Of a DNA stretch of 64,000 nt, positions 54,118 through 64,000 are shown in pieces; positions within the stretch are counted from its first letter, which is position 1, and each line of letters opens with the position of its first letter. Source of the stretch: Galaxea fascicularis (taxonomy: Eukaryota; Cnidaria; Anthozoa; Scleractinia; Euphylliidae); the NCBI GenBank assembly GCA_948470475.1, contig OX419341.1, positions 3,147,084 to 3,211,083 of the forward strand, written 5' to 3'. Made by a program: the position numbers and the translations under genes. The notes below the pieces were generated by a model that saw nothing but the letters and a program-made list of their open reading frames with translations, was not told where the DNA came from and ran no database searches.

Positions 54118-55322
54118 CATGCGATTCGTCTTGCAGATCTTAATCCTCTGATAACTGCAAGTTTTACAAGACGACTATTTAATTTTCATATATTTCTAAC
54201 TATCACTCTGATATAACTATAATTATAAATGCTGTCGTAATACAAGAATATTTCCCTAGTAAGAATATGTTCTCAGATGCTTTCTTCCGAAAGCAAAATT
54301 TCTCTCAAATAAGCCCACAGAACTCTTGTTTTTTCTGACTTTCGCAAAGAAGTTCGGCGTTCGTAAAGATCTCTGTCCAAGGTCGCATTATTCATGATGA
54401 CGGAACCAATCATAATATCAGATTTCAATCGGAATGTTAGCCAATCAGGTGCAAGCATCTACAAAGCAAGTGCCTTTTCCCGCGCTTTTTGATCTGCCTT
54501 TTTCTAGGTTCCCCCTTGCTTCCCTCACGAATCTAATCGAGCTGTTTAAAGCTACAGTAGCTTCACTTTGTCTTGAGTCAGCAGGAAAAAACACCCTATC
54601 ATACATTCAATAATACAAATAATATACAATTATAATATACAGTTTGTTACAAATTGGGTAGTAAATCCTAGAGTCCTTTCCGCGCTAATGTACAAACGTA
54701 CGTATAAATCGTTTCATGCCTGTGTCTTGCGCGTATCTCGCGCTCCGCGCTCGGGTTAATGAACGCCTGTTATGCAGGCTAGTTAGAGAAAGTTATCAAA
54801 TACAGTCAACAGTCGTAGTGACCGATAGCGCTCTTTCACCCAACCCGCCTTTGACCGAAGGAGGTGGCAAAGAAGCCCTTTCTTGTTTGGATAGAACGTG
54901 AAATCCATGCGAAACACCCATAAAATGTCCCAGGTGTCTTTGTCATGAGACAATCAAGGATTCGTTTCTCACGAGACACAATCAGTGGGGCAACCTTAAG
55001 TCTAGAACATACAAAAGTCACCAGAATATGGGTCCACAATGAAAGAGTTCACTTCACTCCAAACTCTGAACTAAGCGCGAAATATGAAACTCCATCAGGG
55101 TATCAAGGTGATGTCACGCTGCTTAGCAACGTCTCAGCCAAGAACTGGGGGTTTAAGCAACTCCTGGGGATTGAAATATCGATTGCGGAATAGGACACTG
55201 CGCCAAGCAAGCAAACGTTCTCAGAACGTCCGTGAAGTCCTTCTGCGTGTACGAAAAGATGATCTCTGTGTTGCTGTCTCTCTCGCGCGGTGTTGCGTTA
55301 CGTTGGGGACGACTGCGTGACA

Positions 55323-58300
55323 TTAAAGGTATGTCTTGAAATTTTCCGCGCGTGGTATCACGCTACGTAGGGCGTTCAGCCACTGTTTTTTCTCCTCATC
55401 GTTTGGTGCCTGAAGTGTATGTGCGTGGCCACCTTCAGGATCAGCACTTGACACTCTAAACACGTGTTTAGCTGCGCGAATAAACAGAAACAAGTGTGTC
55501 AATTAAAGATTGTCACCTCTTTTGCGCGCTTATTGTAGAACCGAAGACAGTGTAGATCACCTTGGAAAAGGTACTTATTAACTCGCTGCACTTTCAAGCT
55601 TACACATGGCTTACCTGTAGCAAGTCTTGAGATGGCGGTCTTGAATGAGCCGCCCATTCTGACGTCACCATCCGGGAGATCTTCCACTACAAGACTATCG
55701 ACCGGGATTGGCTGAGGAAAAGACGAGGAAGTGAGTTGATAAGAGCGTTCATGATTGGCTGAGGAAAAAGAAAGAGAGGGGATAACAGCGCTCATGATTG
55801 GCTGAGCCGGAAAGGACAAGAAAGTGAGGTGAAAAGAGCGCTCATGATAAACTTGCAAAATGCTTGAGATGGCGGAAGTAAATGGAAATGACAACGTCAA
55901 GTGCTCTGTGAATCGACAAGATTGTCACCGAAGAAACTTTCTAACGAGCTGGGAGCGCAGATTGTGAAATATTTCCCCAGTCCCTTGCTGGTCCGGGTTA
56001 AAACGTTCTGATGTTGCGTTCAAACGTTTCTCTCAGTGGTTGTTGTTCTCATAACCGTAGTTCAAGTATCAGGCGCTGGAGCAAACATGGGCGCGGGGGG
56101 GGGGGGGATATCGGGATCGACCAAGCTATTTCGCGAGGGCTTGTCAGAAAGGCGCGCGCGAGAAAGGAAACGCGCGCATTGCCTCCCACGCGATTGCCCA
56201 CATAACTGCGACGCAGGCTAACTAACGCATTTAACGCTTATCCGCGTCTTCAGAGTATCTGTGAAACACTCCTTATGCTTATCAACAACTAGCAATGTTT
56301 CACGTGACCCGAACTCTGCACTACGTTACATAGTTCCATCAGACAACAGTCTTAGCTTCTTTGGATAGAGAGAACGACATACTCGAGAAAACATAGTAGA
56401 AACAGAGAGGAAGTGCACTCGTTAATCGTAAACAAACCGGGTGGGACATGCGAGTAACCCGCCGAAACGCGCGTGGCGCGTGTAAAGCGCGACTTTGCGA
56501 GCTGGTGGAAGAGAGCGGAGCTATCAACTATTTCCTTACCTGCATAAAGACTTGATAACTTGCCCTATTCTGTCTTGTGGCCGGACGAGTAAGAAGGAAC
56601 ACCGCCTCGGACAAGAACACCTGCAGTTTCTATTGGAAAGAAAAGAAGACTTATTTCAGCTTTGTGTTCTGGGTCCCGTCCACATCAACCGCGTTTCTTC
56701 GACATGGTTCCTTAACACGGCATAATTTGTTTGGGTGAAAGTTATTCAAAGAAACTTACCGTTCCATGTTTATTTCTTAGTGTTCCGTTGCATATTAGTT
56801 TTCTGGACTTAAATACTTCAGGACACATCTGCAATTTGAAGAAACAACTGATGTCAATCAACTTGTAACTTTTACACACTCTAGAGGCATGTGCAAAATA
56901 GGCGTGTCTCGCTTGACGAACACAAAAGTAGAACATATCAAGGAAAGACATATCGAGCCGTTTCTTTCCCATCTATTGTTTTCGCGTTTACTCTTTCAAT
57001 ATGCTGTAGCAGGCTAACATAGCACCCAACCCGACTGTTAAGGTCGGCACATGCCCACAGGAAAATTCTTCGAAGGAAATATTCTCGAGTACAGTTCACA
57101 CGAACGGAACAAGCTTTATTCAAAGGTTAAATTCGTGGGACCATTCGCAGGGAACAAATTTTGGTCCCCACGAGTAGACGTCTGTTAGTTCACACGAAGT
57201 AAATTGTCTCTCGGGACCTCTCCCTGAGAATATTCCCCTTGTGTGTACCGACCTTTAGAAGCACTTCGACGAGACATTTCGAAAAAGACTAATAAAGCCG
57301 ACGCGCGAGACTCGCAGCTTCGCGATGACACGCAGGCCCCCGTTTACCCCATTAAGAAATAGTGAGAAGAGAAAATTAATCACCTGTCTGTCATCCAGAA
57401 AAACTATTCTACTGAGTACATCTTGGCACTACAAGAAATAAAACAGTAAAACGAGATTACTGAGGGAAAGTCGCGTACAAGAGCAAACACTAAGAATACT
57501 TTTACAGTTACTGTGCGAATCCATCCAAAAACCTTGAACACTTTGGATTTGATTTTGACATTTCCCATTATGCAACAACCAGTCAGAAGCGACATGAAAC
57601 CCACAACTAATTACCGTTACTGTTTGCGGTTTAGGTTTCTCGCGCGTGATCGGCTTTTTACTTGAAACACAATAACATTCCATAAATATTTCTAGTGTTC
57701 AGGGTTTTCGGATTTTCAAAGTAAGAGTTACCGCTAAAATTTAAATAGAAAAACAGCATACTTTAGCCTCTCCTGTTTTTCTGTCCACCTCTTCGATTAT
57801 ATCCTGTAGGCGGCTTATCTACAACAAAACACGGCAAAAGTCAGAGGTAGCCAGAGATGGCTAAACATTTTTAGATTTTGAGGACGCAGCCAGCTTCGTG
57901 TTACCGAAGAACGAAGATTCGAGAAAACCGCAAATCATGCACCGTATTTTCTCGCAACGTGGCATTAATGCCGTGCCCCACTCGAGAGTTCTAGCGCTAT
58001 AGTTTTACTGCAGGGTATTTATAATGGTAAATGCTAACGGCTTTTCTCAAGTGCTTCTTACAATAACTGTTCACAATAGAACTACTGAGGGTGCCTGATA
58101 ATACCAGTTAATTTGAGTATTTCCGTTGCAAACTCACTTAGATTCCAAACACAACTCACCGCCTGTTCGAGTTTGTGCCAATCTGAATGGTCTTTCGGCG
58201 TCTGCAAAACAAGAATTCAAGACAGTTAAAAATACAGACGCCCACCTCTGCATAACAGCCCGCATTTATTTTTGTCTCACCGCACAGTCCGTACATTAAA

Positions 58301-61300
58301 TGGAACGGCCACTAAAGCGCTTCCCAACTGCCACAGTGGCCTCTCGACAACGGCCGGTTAATAAACGACGGTGTGTAGGAAATCCCCAAGTCAGAAATGA
58401 GTTACTCGAAGGACCTGATAGAAGCTACGAAGATATCACTGTTGCGGAAGATGAAGATCAGTGATGCAAACTGATGTATTTACTTTTACGTTTTGGTTTC
58501 TGTTTTACGTATTTATATGTACAATAAGAATCTCTTTTAAAATCAATGTCTTCCCCAAAAAAATCAGGTGTCGTGTTACATCCCCACCTCCCCTATAACG
58601 ACCACCACTCTGCAACGGCCACTCTCCTGTCTCCGAGGTGGCCGTTATGGAGAGGTTCGACTAAAAAAAACCTGGAAAAAATGCTACATTGAAGAAACGC
58701 TGTATCAGTTGTTAAAACACGTAGGAGGGCAAAAAAGCAAAGGAAGGGGCGTCGGATGGGAGTACTTTACCGGGGAGGGATAACAAAAAACCCCGCCCCG
58801 GGAATTGGGTATCTCACGGAAGGGAGAGTAATTTACAGGGGATTGGAGAGTGGGGTATTCAGAAATAAAAGGGAGGATAACAAAAATTCGTGCTCAAGGG
58901 ATTCTGTGGGTGGGCATCCCTAGGAAGGGAGATTTAACTCATGAGACAAAGTGGAGTCGCCAGGCCATACATCCCCGCTTAGTTTAGGCACTCACGTATT
59001 TCTGGATGCTTCGAAGCATTAGAGGATATTTCACCAGGCGACTTCTGGGCGAATCTGCGAGAAAAGATGAACAATAAGCTTTCAATGCACTCTTATCACC
59101 AAGATTAATTTTATAACAAGTTTGTATGTGATCTTATTAAGATTAAGAAGGCAGTAACGTCTTGAATGATTGCACTTAACCGTTCAAAGAAATGATCTTG
59201 AGCAAAGCGTTTTTAATGGGCTGACAATGACGCTTGGCAAGACAGGGTTCAAAATAAAATCAGAGCTTTTAGCCTGAATTTATAGGCTTTTTTTCCCAAG
59301 GCTGATTTTTTCGCCGATCAATAGATGTAATTTTCTATTGCTTCCGTGAAAAATCGGTGGCAGGTGTGACCAAAGTGCCGGCTGTCGCCGGCAGCCGGCT
59401 GCTATTTTGAACCCTGCAAGGTCAGATTCAAATACATAAATTTGACTTTTATCACTTAAGTGAAAGCTATCGATAAGTAATACCTATGCTACTGTTTGCT
59501 TAACAGAATAAAAAATTGACACTTCTTGCTTATTTGGATCTCTTAAGAGAGAAGGTCAGCGTGTTGTAACGTAGAGTGACCTATAAACCAATTTTTCGAT
59601 GATCGTACTTTCAACAATCTTGTCCCCTGCTTTAACTTGAAAGGGCGCCAGCATTATAACAATAATATACACAAAACTTGGTAGAAAACCGATTGTCAGG
59701 CTAACCCTACGTCTGAAAATGATATGTTCATCCTCTAGACAGAATCTTAGCATAGCTGTGGATTAAATATTCAAATGTGCGCATTCTGATGGAAGCCGCT
59801 AGGCAGTACTTAACTTTCCTGTGGTGCGGAAATTCATGCTATTTTGAGCCTGTGGATGAAGTGTTCTTTATTATGCTGTACAAGGTGGTTCTTACTTTTG
59901 AGTCTGTGGATGAAATCCTAAAGTGTGACCATTCAAATGAATGCTACTGAGCAGTACTTGCCTGTTAAGCTGTTTATTGTCTTGTATAAGGTCGTTCTAA
60001 TTTTGAGTCTGCAGATGAAATCTTACGTGTGACCATTGATATGAAAGCTACTGAGCGTGCTTTCCTGTGGTGCTGTTTATTATGCTGTCCAAGGTTGTTC
60101 TAAGTTTTGAGTCTGTGGATGAAATCCTAAAGTGTGACCATTCAAATGAGAGCTGCTGAGCAGTACTTTCATATGGTTTTGTTTATTCTTTCATGTTTCC
60201 TTGGTAAACGATTTCTACTTTCAACAACTAAGAATTTAAACAATGAACAAAAGCGATGATTCTAGTACTAAACCTAAGACGATGGCCACTTTTACACCGG
60301 AAATAACGTGTAATTTCAAAAAGTACCTTAACAGATAACCTTTTAAGCCTTACCTAGAAAACTCCAAAGATCTAACTTCCGGCTGAACGGGGAATCACGA
60401 CACCTCTGAGGAAAACACAAATAAGATTGTGGTTAAAAACCAAACACGGACTCGTGCGCCCTCGCTTCCAATCCGACAATAAGCGGAAAATCACAAAAGC
60501 CTTTTCTAAACTATTGTCCACATTCAAAGCGAATGGTTTTGAATTTCATTCGATGCAAATACAATGTTTTACAATGTTTTACTGTTGTTCCTCAAACATA
60601 ATTGAGCCGTCTTATTGAAGAAGCGCCACGCAATTTTAGACACAGCGATATATCTGATACCGGGGTAGGCTCCAACTGGTTATTTACCTCTTTATCATTT
60701 CACATATCAGCTTTTATCAAAAAGGCAATATTCAGACATATAACCAAAGCCAGTACCCTTTTTATACCTTATAGGTCATTGACTGACAGAGGAATACCAC
60801 TGCTTTGCAAGGAATCCCTGTTAAGATTTTATCACCCTTTCTAACACGTGGATCCAATAATCACACACACTTTTTTTTTATAAGAACCTTTTTCATAAGC
60901 ACGTCGAGGCCGAGATTAACCCCAATTTTAAGAACATGCTTAGAACATACCCAGCCTGAGAGTCAGTTAAGAACGTCATTATTTTGCTCATTTATTTTTT
61001 TAAATGAGTAATATGTTATGTACTCACGAACTTTTTCTGCGTTTTCACTGCAAAATCTGGTGACCTTATATCGCGTTGTGAACCTCTATGTTCAATGTTT
61101 TTGGTAAAGCTAAATTTACCAGCAGTTGGTTGGCGCGACATCGTGACTTAGTAACACCTTAAGAACGTTTTCAGGTTCAAATCGCGATAAAAATAAGAAC
61201 GTCGAGCCTCAGCCCAGTTCTTATATAAAAAAAAAGGGCATTAACTGTCTGTACTATGCAATGTTCAAATTTCGCTTCTCTTTCGCGTGAGACAAATGTG

Positions 61301-63826
61301 AAAATGGGGCTCGGAAAGATTTCCGCAGAGCTCCATACATTTATTATCCATTTATGTCACACCAACCCTGTTCCAAAAAAGAATAGAGTTTGAGTCACAA
61401 AATGAATGTATAGTTATGTATGGGGCTGTGCAGAAATCTTGATAAACTTGAACTTGATCTTGTCTGGGACTCCTTACGGGCAGCACTGACACCTCCCTGT
61501 TTCGCGCACTATATGGAATAAAACTGAGAGAACAAAGACACAATCCAGGAGGACAGCGCCTTTGATATTAAGGAAGTGACTCGCTGCACTTACGTGCGTG
61601 AGTCAAACTAAAGCGAAGATACCGACAGCTGGGGCGCACGGAAGGGGTTAAACGATGTTCAACCCCGGGTGCTCAACGAACTCCACCACAAATTATCGCT
61701 AATTTTGTTAGCGCACGTAAACCTAGGAAAAGAGAGTCATCCGCTCCGCAATCACGCAATCACGCAATCACGGAAAAATATCATGTTAGAACCCTGGGGA
61801 GGGGCCGGAAAGCTTCAAACTGTTACAGTTTCAGTTGGGAATGTTATCGAAACACGGTAGCGCTCGCCACGAACATGAACCATTAAGATGGCAGAGCCAG
61901 TCTTTATTTTTGCTTTCGGTTTTCAATATGATCATGTGGGTCTTACACGGTAATGACATTGGATTACAGGACGATAACGAGGTCGTCATTTGTATTTAAG
62001 GCGTACACTTCGTGAGGCCCCGAAAAAAATTGCAAACAACGAGACCATACTTAAAGCATCTTCACTTCATCCACAATAAAAATTAATCATCGGAAACAGC
62101 GGTAAAGTTATAAGATTTAAGTTTCGACTTTTCCCCTTTTAGATATGATCTGGTTGCACGTTGTTGATGTGAAATAGCCACATCATAATTGCGGCGGTTT
62201 CTACATGACTGACGTCCAAGTCTGATTTTCTGGCACTAGGGCCGCTAAGCTCAAGAAACCACAAAAATTCCTGTCATATCGTTTACAGAACTTGAAGTAC
62301 GTGCAAAAACTAGATAATGGTGCGCCCACGCTAATCTAATCTGACCACAGGAAACAAATTAAACTGCGGTTGAAAATAATAAACTCTTTCAGTTAACTCT
62401 TGGTATAACACGCTGAAACTCACTAGCAACCACTTCCCTTAATTTCAATAACAGATTATCTCCAGCTGACAAAGAATCAATACCGTGGGCATGAGTGCGG
62501 TATTTTTCTGGGCGTCACAAAATTAAAACGCTCAAAAGTGGACGAGATAAGTCTTTCCGATAGAGAAATTTGTAAAACTAATTTAATTAATAGAAATCGT
62601 TGGCTAACGTATATGGAATTTGCTTTACCTGTAAAAAATCTGCTACGCTTCCTCCTTGCAGAAGTTTTTCATCAAGAATTGTTTTGGCTTCAAATTGATT
62701 CGCACAGTACCGAGCGTAACATCTGAGGCCTGGAAACTGGTGGAAAATAAGACGAAAAATATGTTGTTGTTTATCGCCCAACGAGAACAAAAATCGTTTA
62801 AAAAAAGTTAAGTTAAGCCAATCGGGTCAGCTGTGTTTCACTCTGACTTCGCTACCAGATACATACTCCTTGGTAAAAAATATTACACATTTAATAAATT
62901 ACACAGATAGTCAACTAAGTATAAAGCCAGTCAGTCAGCGGTCTGATATTTTAAGGGACAGTCAGTATCAGTTTATTGTTGCTCAGACTGTGATTTTACC
63001 AATCGGTAAATCTGACAGTTCGCTAGTTAGTCAGTCACCCAGCCAGTCTTTCAGTCAGTCAGTCAGCCAGCCAGCCGGTCAGTCAGTCAGTCAGCCAGCC
63101 AGCCAGCCAGTCAGCCAGTCAGCCAGTCCGCCAGCGAGTCAGTCAGTCAGCCAGGCAGCCAGTCAGTACGTCAGTCAGTCAGTCAGTCAGTCATTCACCC
63201 AGTCAGTCAGTCAGTCAGTCAGCCAGCGTGTACAGCTGTAGGACATTGAGACAGTCAGTCAGTCAGTCAGGTATGCTGGTCAGTTAGTGAGTTAATCAGT
63301 GCAAGTGGATTGATCACAGCCTTCTTCTCACATGCTGATGAAAAGTTCGTAAATAGCTGCCAGTCTGACGCCACAAGCCATCATCATCAAGCACTGTTTC
63401 CTGCATCTCTCTAATTCCACATCCATGGAATTACAGAGAGGAGCTGAAAAAACGTATGGTTATTAATCAAAGGCAAACCAAAGGTCACATGAAAATACCT
63501 ACCCAGTTTAACATGATATCTCCCATACTATCTGTTGTACCATCACTTGATCTAGCATTTTTTAGTCTTGTATGAAGATCTGAAAAATGATAAAGCACTG
63601 TTTTATTTCTTATTATTAAAACTGACCTCACTACTGCAACAAGATTACAAGTGGAATGAGCCTTGGCTTAGTGACATAACAACAATAACAACGAAAATCC
63701 AGATACACTTGAACAAGTAGCACTTGTACCTTGATGAAGAGCCAGTAGCACTTCTAAGCAACCAAATATTTTAGAGAATTCATATTCATTCATTAACTTC
63801 AGCTTGTACATGGGGGCATAATAAAC
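55323..63826 (-). CDS. NET1/ARHGEF3-type RhoGEF, 3' 12 exons (DH-PH)
   Basis: This gene encodes a guanine nucleotide exchange factor of the NET1/ARHGEF3 (XPLN) family, which activates RhoA/B through a Dbl-homology domain. Exons in mRNA order: 63730-63826, 63503-63579, 62629-62736, 60354-60405, 58996-59054, 58160-58201, 57762-57818, 57384-57428, 56760-56828, 56540-56620, 55615-55711, 55323-55471. Phases agree throughout, giving 310 residues. DH motifs: YYAPMYKLKLMNEYEFSKIF, YARYCANQFEAK, then CRDSPFSRKLDLWSFLDSPR and SRLVKYPLMLRSIQKYTP. The PH domain includes SRKLICNGTLRNKHGT, PIPVDSLVVEDLPDGDVRMG and KKQWLNALRSVI. DSPRSRLVKYPL is the family hallmark. The N-terminus and the first DH helix lie beyond the window. 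The protein stops soon after the PH domain, shorter than the human proteins; a missed last exon is possible. Which of NET1 or ARHGEF3 it matches better cannot be said; it may be co-orthologous to both. Confidence 0.94.
55700..55850 (-). repeat. Tandem repeat of a splice-acceptor region, three copies
   Basis: Three copies of 43-47 nt each contain, on the minus strand, a pyrimidine run, tcag (ctcag or gctcag), then CCAATC. Possible exon starts are 55711 (used in the model), 55758 and 55801. The last is 90 nt upstream and in frame with no stop; the middle one is out of frame. Confidence 0.85.
56086..56108 (+). repeat. Poly-G run
   Basis: A run of about 13 G after gcgc in the intron between RhoGEF exons 10 and 11. 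It is a likely place for assembly length error. Confidence 0.9.
58270..58665. mobile_element. Degraded DNA-transposon relic with ggccgtta ends
   Basis: The words aacggccac and gtggccgttatgg, with gagaggttcgac at 58650-58663, recur in both orientations across this stretch. I recall such gaggttcgac ends from pogo/Tigger-like relics, but I see no transposase. It lies in the RhoGEF intron between exons 5 and 6. Confidence 0.45.
59243..59416. mobile_element. MITE, TIR cagggttcaaaata/tattttgaaccctg
   Basis: The element is 174 bp with perfect 14-nt terminal inverted repeats and an inner cggctg/cagccg palindrome. It lies in the RhoGEF intron between exons 4 and 5. Confidence 0.85.
59780..60186. repeat. 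Minisatellite, unit about 104 bp, about four copies
   Basis: Units begin at the word tctgtggatgaaatcctaaa or variants (near 59848, 59902, 60006, 60110) and continue gtgtgaccattcaaatga, gagcagtacttt and tgtttattatgctgt. The first copy is partly deleted. It is intronic in the RhoGEF gene. Confidence 0.85.
60870..61238. mobile_element. Possible TIR element, about 365 bp
   Basis: The ends ttttttttataagaac and gttcttatataaaaaaaaa are inverted repeats, partly low-complexity. Several aagaac(g/a) words lie inside. The call is tentative. Confidence 0.45.
61306..61450. mobile_element. MITE of the family at 44664-44787
   Basis: Left ggctcggaaagatttccgca and gagctccatacat pairs with right atgtatggggctgtgcagaa and atcttgataaa. 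It is intronic in the RhoGEF gene. Confidence 0.7.
63025..63285. repeat. (CAGT)n/(CAGC)n microsatellite
   Basis: Long runs of cagtcagt interspersed with cagccagc, imperfect in the middle. It makes a false plus-strand open frame of Ser/Gln/Pro residues. It lies in the RhoGEF intron between exons 2 and 3. Confidence 0.97.
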
Positions 63827-64000
63827 CTGTTGAAAGACAATCTTTGTCATGATTTAAAAATAGGTCCGCAATGCGTACATGTGTAGCTTACTAGACCACA
63901 TGACAAATAAATAAATCTGATTGTACCCAGGGTTTTCAACTGTTTTGTAAAGTAGCGGACATACTTCTGAAAGTACCGGACGTGAATGTTTACAGTAGTA
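63827..64000 (-). other. RhoGEF intron, right window edge
   Basis: This lies upstream of the first visible RhoGEF exon. The acceptor tctttcaacag precedes the exon. No further coding sequence is seen before the edge, so the start codon and the first DH helix lie outside. Confidence 0.8.

Larger units (their letters stand above)
52076..55322. other. Convergent intergenic region ASB / RhoGEF
   Basis: This spacer contains the ASB 3' UTR, a direct duplication (52370-52780), a MITE-like repeat at 53893-54117 related to 20922-21172, and presumably the RhoGEF 3' UTR. A short relic resembling gtgaaacctctctctgtgacc starts at 52101. I see no convincing gene. Confidence 0.6.

Noticed and set aside
62870..63241. 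123-codon Ser/Gln-rich plus-strand frame
   Set aside because: Encoded by the CAGT/CAGC microsatellite; no start context or splice support.
63025..63285. CRISPR-like array
   Set aside because: The repeats are simple 4-nt units without spacers, and the DNA is eukaryotic.

Overview
The window is animal nuclear DNA, most likely from an anthozoan cnidarian and probably a stony coral. The evidence is short GT..AG exons, AT-rich introns, metazoan-only gene families (dystroglycan, TASOR, ASB, a NET1/ARHGEF3-type RhoGEF), and many MITE and tRNA-derived SINE copies of kinds I recall from coral genomes. The species cannot be named from the sequence. I found no CRISPR array, operon, rRNA or stand-alone tRNA gene.

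Layout: (1) 1-1618, plus: the 3' two exons of glycerate kinase (GLYCTK). (2) 3395-13725, plus: a complete dystroglycan (DAG1) of about 2222 residues. It has the alpha-dystroglycan N-domain, an RVRR furin site followed by an ATPT motif, a Ser/Thr-rich mucin of about 1400 residues, a second cadherin-like plus SEA-like module, one membrane segment and a PPxY tail. (3) 16926-48404, minus: a 32-exon TASOR/TASOR2 orthologue (HUSH-complex scaffold). All exon phases close, giving about 3749 residues: pseudo-PARP (DUF3715), a SPOC-like region, two very large disordered exons and a C-terminal PIN-like domain. (4) 49629-52075, plus: a three-exon ankyrin/SOCS-box gene, ASB13-like, 301 residues, head to head with TASOR. 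(5) 55323-63826, minus: the last 12 exons (310 residues) of a NET1/ARHGEF3 RhoGEF, holding most of its DH and all of its PH domain. Its 5' end lies beyond the window.

TASOR, ASB and the RhoGEF are separate functions (chromatin silencing, cullin-5 substrate adaptor, RhoA activation) but their order and orientation match, as I recall it, human 10p15.1 (NET1-ASB13-TASOR2). The duplicated locus 3p14.3 keeps ARHGEF3-TASOR. This looks like a gene block that predates the cnidarian-bilaterian split, and it is the most notable finding. The next most notable are the dystroglycan features: a conserved furin/matriglycan junction, a lost autoproteolytic Gly-Ser, and phase-symmetric mucin exons including a possible 12-nt microexon.

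Introns and spacers are full of non-autonomous DNA elements, including two near-perfect foldback hairpins (16338-16689 and 27531-27968), an 843-bp TIR element (41083-41925) and several small MITEs. One MITE end coincides with a TASOR splice donor, and a tandem repeat has triplicated a splice acceptor in the RhoGEF gene. All exon models were built by hand from splice signals, reading phase and similarity to remembered families; no transcript evidence was available.
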